Made by a program: the position numbers and the translations under genes | Source of the DNA: Erodium maritimum | Lineage: Eukaryota > Streptophyta > Magnoliopsida > Geraniales > Geraniaceae | Assembly (NCBI GenBank): GCA_963921825.1 | Contig: OY997588.1 | Location: 53,762,803-53,826,802 of the forward strand | Reading direction: 5' to 3' | Length of the DNA: 64,000 nucleotides | The notes under the pieces: generated by a model | Seen by the model: only the letters and a program-made list of their open reading frames with translations | Told to the model about the DNA's origin: nothing | Database searches by the model: none | Shown here: one piece after another, positions 9,973 to 19,619 of the stretch | Layout of the letters: the number at the start of each line of letters is the position of its first letter | Position numbering within the stretch: position 1 is the stretch's first letter

Positions 9973-12057
9973 TTACAACCAGGTATCTCATTTTGTTGAT
10001 GTGGAGGAGCTATTGATAAACAAAGAGGAGAAGTTGGAAATTGAGAGCATGGTCTACAAGGAGGACGTCACTGGTTGAGGTGTTCATGGAACGGATGGAG
10101 GAGGTTGGGGATGCTGAGAGAGGGAAGGTGATGAAGGTATCGATGGAACGTGTGAAATTGGTGGTGGTTGCAGAGGCATGCATGGTGTTAGATGAGTCAA
10201 TGAAGGAGAGGAAGGTGTGTTGTGAAGGCGGGGGGATGGGTGGTGGTGGAGGATTTGATAAAGCATATCACACAAGTCCAAAAGCCTTGTTATGCAGGTC
10301 ATTGGACCACGTGAAGTGGGCCTAGGTTTCCACCAAATGACCCACATTCGTTGTAGGATAATTAGGCAGGTCATTGGTCCTCGGTAACGCGTTAGATTCA
10401 GGAAGCTGCTTACACTATTTGTCAGCATCTCCCTTCACGTCATAAAACCTACACGGGCCTTTGCAAGGGGGAAGATGCTCTCATCGGAAGAGGAGACTTA
10501 GGTTTCCGTCCCTTATGGTGGAGAATTTTTTGTGTGTGTTATGTGTTACGGTTATGTGGTTGGTACTTATAGAACTCTTGTGGGAAGGTGTGGTGGTTCC
10601 GATAGATGTCGATTAAGCGCATGGATCCACGTGTAATACGCGTGGAAACACATCTACCTCTCTCATTATTGATGATATTTAGTGCACCAGTGATGTAGTG
10701 GCCCAACTTCGCTACAAACCAGAATAATTATACGTTAAATTAAGAGTGGTAGATGAATAAATATATCGTACTTAACTAATACTTTGAAATTTTGAAAGAG
10801 CATGATCCTAATAGGTAATCTTTAATATCATAGATCAGGGCCGAAACCATAATTTTTTTCCAGGAGTAGCATATGAGTTTTGGCCTTTCACAAAAAGTCC
10901 AAATAAAGGCCCAAGGTAGAACTTTTATGTTGGTTCCATTTTTCTGTAGATATTGGCTTCAAAATGTCTATTTTCGGTTATTAATGGTTTAAATTGAGGA
11001 CGAATTTCTACTGTTTTTTTTCATATGGTGGTTTTTGTTCTACTGATCCATATGGTCCCATTCAAATCACTCCAATTTTTCGCTCCATATTACTGAAGTA
11101 TTATAGCATGGTAGAAGTAACAAAAACCATTACAGCCTAACATTACTTCACAACATCCACATAATGGGAATAAAAGTTCTCATACTGTGTTAAATAACCC
11201 CCAACAAAAATCCCCAATGGAAGTTGCCTTACCCCAATTGGAGTACTGTAAACACGAATTGGGTGTAAATCCCCTACTTAGTTCCGATACAGCTCCAACA
11301 TCATAATCATCAACTATCTACACCCACATTAAACCAACAGACTTATCTACATATACAACGACACACCGTATCTACGTACCTAGGTCGTGAGTTGATCGAT
11401 TTCGAGGCGACGTTGCGCCCAATATGGAACCGCTCCTGTGGATTAGAGACGTCGAAGAAGATGGTTTTGAACACAATACAGAGAATTCGAATCCCAACAG
11501 AGAAACGTTTTGGGTTAAGTTTCAGTAAGGGTACAATTGTCACTAAACTTCTTAAGTTTTAGGAAAACAAAAGAAAATACCAAAGTAAATTATATTGTGT
11601 TTTACTGAGGGTATATAAGTCATTTCTCCGGTTAAATGGATTAAACAAAAACCAGAAAGAAATTACGAAAAAGGCAAGACTAGGAACCAAAACCACTAAG
11701 AGAAAAGGGCCAAATCGCGAATTATCCACCCATTTATATAAGTTGTCTGCTAAAAAGACATAGGGTTTTAGAATTTAAATTTACCTTTTATCATTACCTT
11801 TACGCAGTAACCAATGGTCAACTTATTTTGTCACTAGTTCTATTTTTCTCGATCAATTGTCGATTTTTTCTATATTAGAAACAAGAATTTGAACCGTTTT
11901 GATCAATTCATCAATTTTAAGGCTGGTTTTTAGTTGCTTCTATCACCCCAATTTTTTCCTATCATTACTTCGAAAGACCACATTTCTTACAAAAATTCGT
12001 TGAAGTCTCAAATTAACGATCAACTAGAAAAGTAATAATCATGTCTTTTAGACTGTT
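9973..12057. other. Unassigned intergenic DNA
   Basis: No domain, RNA gene or retroelement terminus is recognised in these 2.1 kb. The region from 10040 to 10330 is purine-rich with a short frame rich in M, E, V and G on the plus strand; its opposite strand is proline-rich, so composition explains both. The remainder is AT-rich, with a short open frame at 11343-11543 (minus) that resembles nothing known to me. Confidence 0.5.
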
Positions 12058-12277
12058 TGTAAGAACCACTCTCGGTCAACGCCAGTCAAATCTGCGAAAA
12101 AACAGGAAAATTTAAAAATTTTAAGCAGACACTTAATTAAACCTAAGATTGACCCCGAGGGTCATACCAGACTTAAGTTGACCCCGATATCGACCAAAGT
12201 GAGTTCGGTGGACTCAGGGAAACTTTCTGATCAATTTGGGAAATGTTGACTTTTCGCTGGAAAAGTCAACCGAGCGA
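12058..12277 (+). mobile_element. 5' end of a type B LTR (fragment)
   Basis: It starts tgtaagaaccactctcgg and matches, in reverse complement, the 6912-6695 end of the solo LTR. It stops at the word ccgagcga and switches directly into the type A internal 3' end. The two sources share gcga at the join (12274-12277), so an illegitimate recombination or insertion-deletion event with microhomology is the simplest reading. Confidence 0.85.
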
Positions 12278-12371
12278 GGACAAGGTTCGCGTGAAGTACC
12301 CCGACATGTTCGACTCCCGAAGTACGTCTGTTTTAAATTTCGCGGGCGAAATTCTTTTAAGGGGGGTAGAT
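12274..12371 (+). mobile_element. 3' end of a type A gypsy internal domain (integrase tail plus polypurine tract)
   Basis: It is nearly identical to 19065-19158: gcgaggacaagg, gtaccccgacatgttcgact, then a purine-rich taaggggggtaga tract just before the LTR start. The encoded tail YPDMFDSR is the C-terminal end of a gypsy integrase. Since the LTR that follows also has a primer-binding site on its other side, this piece shows that the LTR is shared by two internal domains. Confidence 0.85.
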
Positions 12372-12610
12372 TGTGAAGAACGTCTCTTTAAAATTTGCTT
12401 GTTTTATTTGTTTCCGTTCGATCGGAACGTTGAGGTCGAAAATTGGTTTAATTCTTCGTTCGTTTAAAAAAAAGAGAAAAAAAAAATTGAAGTCAGACCA
12501 GGCCAGGCCGAGCAGGGCCCAGCCAAGCCTTAGCTTGGGCCATGCGGTCCACTTTGCCAGGCCCGTGTGCCGGGCCAGCTTAGAAGCCCAGGCCCGCTGG
12601 TGAGCTTCGG

Positions 12611-12645
12611 GTATAAGAAGGATTTTTGGGTCTGAAACCCTAAAA
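12611..12645 (+). promoter_or_regulatory. LTR promoter: TATA-like motif and telo-box
   Basis: The word tataagaagg at 12612-12621 is followed at 12635 by aaaccctaaaa and then a C/T-rich leader. The same trio occurs in the second type A LTR at about 19396-19430 and, on the minus strand, near 1278-1250. Telo-boxes near the transcription start are known from plant genes active in dividing cells; a similar role here is inference. Confidence 0.5.
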
Positions 12646-14379
12646 TTTGCTCCTCCTTCCTCTCAAGGCTGCCGAACCCCTTCACTCACCTTCATCTTCT
12701 GCGCAGATCCAATCCCGACCACCACACACGCCGGCCGCCCTCTCCCCCTCCTCCCAAACTCGCCGTGTCCCTGCCTCTCTTCCCCGACCTCGAGCGCCGC
12801 CCTCCCCGCCGTCTTCTCCCCGTCTAGTGAAACCTCGTCGTCGTCCTCATAAACCCGAGCCCTCACCTCCGTCTCACGACCCCGAGCGTCAAACGATCGC
12901 CGCCGTCCCCGTCACCATCTCCACCTCCGATCATCTCCTTCTCTCGGTCCCGAGCTTTGCCATCCTCTCATCGGTTCCGGCCGCGTCCGACCTCTCCCTC
13001 CCCGTCTAGTCCACGCCACCACTTCCCTTCGTCTCCGACCTCTCTCTCCCCTCCGACCACCGCAAGTCAGGCCGTGCCTCTCCAGAACCTCCGAGTTCGC
13101 CGGCGAATCGCCAGATCTGGGACGGACCCGTCGTGTCCGTCCAGATCCGAAGCGAGAGTGAGCACGCCGTGCTCCGCCACCTCCACGGCTGCAAACCCGA
13201 CGCCTCCCGTCGTCCTTTTCCGACGGTGAGGCCCCGGCCGGCGCCGCCCTCGCTGGCGGCCGGTCGGTTCGAAACCCGAACCTTTTCCCGTTCTTCTTTC
13301 CTTTTCGCGAACTCTCTTTGGATCTGGTCATATTTGGAACAATAATGTTGGATCAAGACTCGAATCGTTGAACTGTAAAAGAAAATATTTGGATCGAGTT
13401 TGGTTGGATCAAAATCAAGGTTTTTTTGTTTGGAAAGAAAAGATTTGTAAAACGAAAAATCAGTTTTAAGGAGAAAGGATTTAAAATAAAAAAAGGAATT
13501 AAAATCAATTTGGTTTTGATAACGGTTTTGAATCGAGGAGTTTTGAGAAACAAATTTGTTAGGAAAATGAACTAAAACGACTTTGGTTTTAAAAAGGAAT
13601 TAAAAAGAACAATCAGATTTGATTTAAAATGGACCTTGAACTGTTGAGCGTGGAACGAATAATCGGGCTGTTGAAACGGACTTAAATGGGTTTAACAGCG
13701 GAACGTGGAATCGGTGCTTCGGGAACCGTGTCTCAAAATCCATGCACCAGGTTTTGTGCTCGGGGCTCGAGTACTCGAACCCGATTCGTCGTAACCCCGC
13801 TTTTAGCCCGTCCGAGTTTAAAAGACAACTATCGGTTTTAATTTGTACAAATCGTAACCACTAATTTAACATCGGTACCGTTTTAATTTGTGGCTTTCAT
13901 GTTAAATTAGAGTTCTGGCTTCGATCGAAGAGGAGACCGGAGTCAGACCTAGACGCGGGCTTCGCCCTAGAAGACGGTGTTGGCCCGGGCGTCAGCAGCT
14001 AGGAGACGCTACTGTGGTATCATCTTGAGGTAGGGAAAATTAGCCGGATCTCGGCCTTGACTAGGGAAAGTTAATAGTAGAATTGCATGTGACACCGGGG
14101 TGTCGTGGGTTGAGTAGGTTATCGAATATTAGAAAGGCATGATACGGGAACGTAGCGAATATTAGAAAAGCATGTGACACTTAGTAGTGTCGTAGGAGCA
14201 GAGAACTGTTGATAGTAGAATTACTTGAGGCATATGACCATGCCCGGAGGTTGATTGTGAACTTATCGATATTAGGAGTACTGGAGGCATATGACCATGC
14301 CCGGAGGTTGATTGAGAAACTGTTGATATTAGGACTGTTGGAGTCATTGGTTATGCCGGAGGTTGATTGTGTATTGTTG

Positions 14380-14760
14380 ATGTTTTGGGGTGGCCATGAG
14401 AGCCCCCGTTTTATTATTTGGTGTTTTGGGTGGTCATGAGTGCCCGTGGGGTTGTTGAACCCGTGTCGGTACCTTTGGTATTTTGGGAGGCCATGAGTGC
14501 CTGTGGGGTTGTTGAACCTGTGTCTGTACCTTTGGTGTTTTGGGAGGCCATGAGTGCCCGTGGGGTTGTTGAACCCGTGTCCTGATTGGCGGTGTGTCTT
14601 GGGAGGCCGTGAGTGCCCGTAGGGTTGTTGAGCTTGTGAGTTACTGTTTGTGTGTCTTGAGAGGCCGTGAGTGCCCGTGGGGTTGGTGAGTCTGTGTTTT
14701 ACTATTGGTGTCTTGGGTGGCCATGAGTGCCTGTGCAGTGTTGATCTTGTGTTGTTGCTA
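14380..14760 (+). repeat. LTR minisatellite (unit about 62-65 bp)
   Basis: Six to seven imperfect copies contain gaggccatgagtgcccgtgg, ggttgttgaacccgtgtc and a spacer such as tgtacctttggtg. It is the plus-strand form of the array at 4630-5090. Confidence 0.9.
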
Positions 14761-15309
14761 TTGGTTGAACCTTGCTTGTGATTGTGATTGGTTACTTGAT
14801 ACTGGTGGAGGTTGTGTGGTGTAGCTAGCCTCCCGACTGGGATCGGGAGAAGCGGAGAGGTTGTGGGCTAGCTCCCCGACTGGGATCGTGGGAAGGACGC
14901 GCGGGTGTGGCTAACTACCCGACTGGGATCGGGTGAAGCGGAGAGGTTGTGGGTTAGCCTCCCGATTGGGATCGGGAGAAGTTGAGCGACAGGTCGACCG
15001 CCTGGCCCGACTGGGATCGGAAAGGGCGAGAGACAGAGATGGTTATTGAGCAACTGGTATGAGATCCTTTGTGATCTTGTTTGGTGTGCGATCCTTTATG
15101 ATCTTGGGTGTTGCGTGGGTGTCTGTCGTGTCCTTGGAGGAGGTCGTCGATTGTTGTGCCGGGTCTACTTTATGTGTCAGAGTGTTGAGTTGGTTAAGGA
15201 AGGTAACAGTGGGTGTGTGTTCAGTCGGAGTACTTGGGTTGGGGATAGTGTTGTTGGTGTTACAGGCATTGTCTGCTAATTATGCCGTAGTCAGCCTGTT
15301 ATCCGTGGT

Positions 15310-15347
15310 GGTGAGCGAACGCTCACCCCTATCTGCTTTTCCTACAG
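15310..15347 (+). promoter_or_regulatory. Conserved LTR hairpin followed by splice-acceptor-like tract
   Basis: ggtgagcg-aa-cgctcacc can fold as an 8-bp stem with a 2-nt loop. It is followed by tgcttttcctacag, a pyrimidine run ending in CAG. The same pair is found at 4052-4069 (minus), 30575-30592, 31375-31392 and 57246-57263. Use as a 3' splice site of a leader intron is inference. Confidence 0.5.
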
Positions 15348-15602
15348 GTACCGGTCGCGGGTTGGACTATGTGAGCTTCTGAAGCTTGAAGAGCTAGGAG
15401 CGGGATTCTGGGTTTAATTGAGTCTAGTGACGGATACATACTTTTGTCCACTTGTTGGGACGTGTTTTAAGTTGTAAATATTATTATTTTGTTGAACTAA
15501 ACTAGTGTTTTAAGGTGTTTTAATGGAAAAGGTTTCAAAGTGTTCTTTATTTTAAACGTTCGCGTCCCGAGTTCGGTTCGCTGAAATTGGGGCGTGACAG
15601 CT

Positions 15603-15614
15603 TTGTATCAGAGC
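15603..15614 (+). other. Primer-binding site, initiator tRNA-Met type
   Basis: ttgtatcagagc lies 3 bp after the LTR end and matches the usual tRNA-Met complement except for one base near its start. Confidence 0.7.
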
Positions 15615-15963
15615 ACGAGGTTTCACACCTCGGACTGCACGTCAATTAGGTGGGAGAGTCGAGTCAGTAAAGTCCCGTCGTGCGTTGGGTACGCAAGTCA
15701 GAACTCGTGTGTAGACCCGTTAGGACTTGAGTCTTGTTTTTGTTATGTGCTTGTGCAGTACAGGGTTACTGGCACAGTGTTTGTGTGTTGCTGCGTGAAA
15801 TGTTTTTAAACTGTCGCGAATCGACTCAAGGGCGCCCCTGTAGTCGAGCGTGACGGTGTTGATGTCAAGTGGGTACAATGTAGTTCGGGGACGCCTGGAC
15901 CGGGTTGTAACTACCTGATGTCAAGAAATGAGGTTTCCAATGAAGTGGAGAAAGTTTTAAAAT

Positions 15964-16097
15964 TGGTTGGCCCAGTGGGCGCGTTTTAAAATTTGATTGG
16001 CCCGGTGGGCGTGTTTGATGTTGATTGGCCCTGTGGGCGGGTTTTGATTCGGTTGGCCCGGTGGGCGTGGTTCGGTGTTGGTTGGGCCGGTGGGCAA
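15964..16097 (+). repeat. Short tandem repeat, ttggcccggtgggcg unit, five copies
   Basis: Five copies of ttggcccNgtgggcg are separated by variable spacers of 15-20 bp at the start of the gypsy internal domain. A GC-rich array of different unit occupies the comparable place in the partial element at 63580-63700. Confidence 0.8.
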
Positions 16098-16529
16098 GTG
16101 TTGTTGTGTTGTTGTTTGGCCGGGTCGGCTTGTGTTTTGGTTGAGGTTGAATGACTTGATTTGTCTGTGAGTCGTGGCGCGTGTGTTTGCTGATTTGGTG
16201 GTCAAGCGTGTGTGTCGTTTAAGGCCAATTTTAGGGTTAAAACGGGTTAAGATTCGAGTTGGAACCGAGTTGGGAAAACAGGTCTGCGCGAGTGTCACAG
16301 ATTTTGTGACGGACCAGAGCGATTTGGCGAATTTTAGGTTTTTTGTCACTGCTCCGTGACCCCAACCGTGACGGGGTCTGCCACGGATCCGTGACCCCTA
16401 TCGTTACCACCGTCTTGTTTACGCATTTTTCGTGTTGCTGTTGCGTAACTTGGTGCGCGTTTGTGCGGTCTATTTGAGGTCTCTTTACGTATTACTATAA
16501 TTAAAGTATTAGTGGCGGTGTTCACATTT

Positions 16530-16600
16530 TGGGTTGGGTGTAGAGGTCGTAAGTTCGGTGTTAAGGGATGAGGTCTTGGGTTCGAGACTCATCAATAACG
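16530..16600 (+). other. tRNA-like B-box motif in the gypsy leader
   Basis: gaggtcttgggttcgagact contains a good Pol III B-box (ggttcgagact). It lies in a block that is also present at 63805-63875 in another copy of the family. No cloverleaf could be drawn, so this is not a tRNA gene. It may be a captured SINE head or chance. Confidence 0.3.
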
Positions 16601-17449
16601 TACGATAGAAATACAGCGCCTCGGTGTGAGAGTCTCACCACGGAGAGAGGTTAGGGTTGGTGCGCTACGGCGCCATACGAACTAGGTTTCCCTATGTGAA
16701 TGAGTGTTCGAGGTTTCCCTACGTGATCGGGTATTTGGGTGATTGAGGTTGTGAACAATAGTGATTACTGAATTGAGGAAGTGTTTCCCGTGTCGAGGTT
16801 TATCTTACGTAAGCGAGTACTTGAGGTGTTGATGGCGTGAGCAGTGTGACGTTTGGCATCAGGTTTTGAGGTAGTGGTTGCCCTGGTTAGATCGGTAAGT
16901 CTTTAGTGCGTTACTAGTATGCCATAATCGAACGGGTGTTCGTGAAGGTGAGCATAACGCTCATCCCCTTTACTACTTTTCTCGCAAGGGACTAGTAGCG
17001 AACACTGGTTTGGTTGCGGAAAGTTATAAGTAAATGCATAGAGGACCGTGTGAGGGTTGCACTGGACCTTACCAGGGTGACTAAGGGAGTGGATGTTCGG
17101 TCTCCGTTTTGGGCGTCAATTTTAATGGGTAACGGGGCGTCATTCTCTTCTGCTTCGTCGAGTTGTGCTGAGTTAGAGCCGTTGAGTCCACCCCTGCGTC
17201 GGGACACGCCAGTTGGTGGTAGTGTGGTGTTGACAAAGGTCTGTCGTGCCTGCGAAGTTAGAAAAGCGAGCTGATACAGGAGGTTCGAGAGAGGGCTCAA
17301 GAGCCCTGATGCTGGATCGAGTCCTCACCCCGAGGATTCGGGTACATTCGGAGTTGGTAAGCACGATAACAGTAGAGGAGCGAGGTCTTAGAGAGACCGA
17401 GAGGTCCCGTGAGGTTCAGCAGCGACTGAGCTTGTGCGTGTATCCGTGG

Positions 17450-18240
17450 GAAGGATACTTACGAAATGACAACCTTTGACGTAAACTTGGGAATGGATTG
17501 GCTGGCGAAGTACCGAGCCAATATCGACTGCCATAGGCGGCGAGTGACAGTGTCAGTAGGCAACACAAAGGTGTCGTGTGTGCTGGGAAGTAATAGCAGG
17601 GTTCTCCTGTCGGCATAGTCCGCAGTGGAGGAAGTATCGGCCGTGCAGAGCCGAGAGTTACCGCGAAGGGTACGGGGGTTCCCCGAGGTCTCTCCTGAGG
17701 AGTTGAGCGGGTTGCCACCAGTTCGTGAGGTGGAGTTCAGGATTGACATGATGCCGGTAACGGCAGCGTTATCGATGGCGCCTTATAGGTTCGCGCCAGT
17801 AGAGTTGACCGATCTGAAACGTCAGCTCGAGGAATTTCGGGAGAAGGGGTTTATTCGTCCGAGCACATCGCCGTGGGAAGCGCCAACACTCTTCGGGAAG
17901 AAGAAGAGTGGAGAGCTTCGGATGTGCATGGACTACCGGAAACTGAACCGGGTTACGGTGAATGACCGATACCCGATACCGAAAATTGACGACTTGTTCG
18001 ACCAGTCGAGAGGGTCGACGTATTTCTCGAAGATCGACCTACGATCCGGATACTACCGGTTGCAAGTCCGAGAGGGGGTGTCGCGAGGACTGTACTCCGG
18101 ACATGCTAGGAGCATTACGAGTTCTGGGTGATGACTTTGGACTGTCGAACGCACCTGCAGCATTCGTGGATCTGATGAACAATATATTGCGGCTGTTCTT
18201 AAATCAGTTTGTGGTGGTGTCTGTAGACGACAAGGATCCG
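17450..18240 (+). pseudogene. Gypsy protease tail and reverse transcriptase remnant
   Basis: The frame reads VNLGMDWLAKY (the conserved end of the gypsy aspartic protease), meets a stop at about 17618, then continues from 17625 with the linker and RT start: [53 protein letters not shown] and [11 protein letters not shown]. After about 18065 the frame shifts. A downstream piece gives [15 protein letters not shown] and FVVVSVDDK, where the catalytic xxDD box is altered and then cut off. RNase H is absent. The word choice is typical of the Tekay/Del chromovirus clade; clade assignment is by pattern recall. Confidence 0.85.
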
Positions 18241-18429
18241 AGAGAGAGTTGCCGGCGGTGCTGACGCCGAGGGCTGGGATCGTTGTGCTAATTGGGAGTT
18301 ACGGTATCGTGGAGGGTTGTTAGTACCGCGTAACGGTGGAGGCGACGAGCTGCGAGAGTCGCAGCTTTCACGTTTGACAGTGCGCGTGGGTAGCACTAAG
18401 AGGAACGCGACATCAGATGGCATGTCTAG

Positions 18430-19110
18430 TGGAACGGGATGCGGAGAGCGGTCGCGGAGTTAGTATCGCGATGCCTCACTTGTCGGCAGGTGAGAGCCGA
18501 ACAACAGCGTCCCGCGGGATTACTGCAGCCACTACGGGTTGCACAGTGGAAATGGGGGCACTACAACAACAGCTTTCAGGCTAGTATTACGATGGCACCA
18601 TTCAGAGCGTTGTATGGTAGGCCGTGCCGGTCGCCCGTGTGCGGGGCGGAAGTGAGGATTGAAGGTTCACTGGGTCTAGAACTGGACCGAGAGACAGCTG
18701 AGTCGGTCGTGCCGAAGCATGAGCGGTTGAAGACCGCGCAGAGTCAGCAGGAGCTATGTTGACAGACGGCGCCGACCTCTCGAGTCAGCAGTCGGTGACC
18801 ATGTATCCTTGAAGCTGAGTCCGAAAGATGGACTGATGCGTTTCAACAGCGGCGGAGGCGGGTTAGCCCCGCAGTGTATCGGACCTTTCGAGGTTTTGAG
18901 TACGTCATTAAGTGGGCGGAGGTCGAGGTAACGGGTGATGTCCCATATGAGGAGAAACCGGTGTGGGAAAGGGATCCACGAGCGCGGGTCCTGCGCGGAA
19001 AGGTTATCCGCTTAGAATTGGTGCGGTGGCGACACCACGAGTCTGAGTCGACTTGGGGGCGCGAGGACAAGGCTCGCGCGGAGTACCCCGACATGTTCGA
19101 CTCCCGAAGT
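18430..19110 (+). pseudogene. Gypsy integrase remnants (zinc finger, tail)
   Basis: From 18439 the frame reads VAELVSRCLTCRQVRAEQQR and PAGLLQPL, the HHCC zinc-finger region and its linker. The catalytic core with its D,D,E residues is deleted. The frame resumes with SFQASITMAPFRALYGRPC, the end of the core. After a stop at 18760, pieces LAPQCIGPFEVL and YEEKPV...VRWRHHESESTWGRED mark the C-terminal DNA-binding part, ending in YPDMFDSR shortly before the polypurine tract. An active integrase is impossible. Confidence 0.85.
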
Positions 19111-19158
19111 ACGTCTGTTTTAAATTTCGCGGGCGAAATTCTTCTAAGGGGGGTTGAT

Positions 19159-19619
19159 TGTGAAGACCGTCTCTTTAAAATTTGCTTGTTTTATTTGTTT
19201 CCGTTCGATCGGAACGTTGAGGTCAAAAATTGGTTTAATTCTTTGTTCGTTTAAAAAAAGAGAAAAAAAATGAACTCAGACCAGGCCAGGCCGAGCAGGC
19301 CCCAGCCAAGCCTTAGCGAGGGCCGTGCGGTTCACTTCGTCAGGCCCGTGTGCCAGGCCAGCTTAGAAGCCCAGGCCCGCTGGTGAGCTTCGGGTATAAG
19401 AAGGATTTTTGGGTCTGAAACCCTAAAATTTGCTCCTCCTTCCTCTCAAGGCTGCCGAACCCCTTCACTCACCTTCATCTTCTGCGCAGATCCAATCCCG
19501 ACCACCACACACGTCGGCCGCCCTCTCCCCCTCCTCCCAAACTCGCCGTGTCCTTGCCTCTCCTCCCCGACCTCGAGCCCCGCCCTCCCCGCCGTCTTCT
19601 CCCCGTCTAGTGAAACCTC
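19159..19619 (+). mobile_element. Type A gypsy LTR, upstream part (split by copia insertion)
   Basis: It starts TGTGAAGACCGTCTC after a polypurine tract and runs to tgaaacctc, where the copia element begins. The missing remainder is found at 28084-30865. Joining the two across the ACCTC duplication reproduces the undisturbed sequence at 12829-12850 exactly. Confidence 0.92.

Larger units (their letters stand above)
12372..15599 (+). mobile_element. Type A gypsy LTR (3228 bp)
   Basis: It begins TGTGAAGAACGTCTC and ends GGGGCGTGACA, followed by a tRNA-Met-type primer-binding site. It is the upstream LTR of the internal domain at 15600-19158. Its second copy (19159-19619 plus 28084-30865) is 3243 bp and a few percent different. 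The first 1.3 kb holds a promoter-like TATA and GC-rich leader. The downstream 1.6 kb carries the hairpins and minisatellite shared with type B LTRs. Confidence 0.9.
15600..19158 (+). mobile_element. Type A gypsy internal domain, Tekay/Del-like, heavily deleted
   Basis: Between a primer-binding site (15603) and a polypurine tract (about 19145-19157) lie recognisable fragments of protease, reverse transcriptase and integrase in gypsy order. At 3.56 kb it is far shorter than the usual internal domain. The first 1.8 kb should encode Gag but no Gag domain is recognisable; it holds a five-copy repeat at 15964-16097 and a tRNA-like motif near 16570. Large parts of the reverse transcriptase, RNase H and integrase core are missing. 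The element is non-functional. Confidence 0.85.

Noticed and set aside
10041..10325. 94-codon frame rich in M, E and G
   Set aside because: Purine-rich composition explains it; the opposite strand gives a proline-rich frame of similar length; no homologue recalled.
12647..13229. Proline/serine-rich frames in the type A LTR leader (again at 28204-28476 and on the opposite strand)
   Set aside because: GC-rich leader gives open frames on several strands at once; no domain and no codon bias.
16540..16600. tRNA gene
   Set aside because: Only a B-box-like motif is present; no acceptor stem or anticodon arm could be paired.
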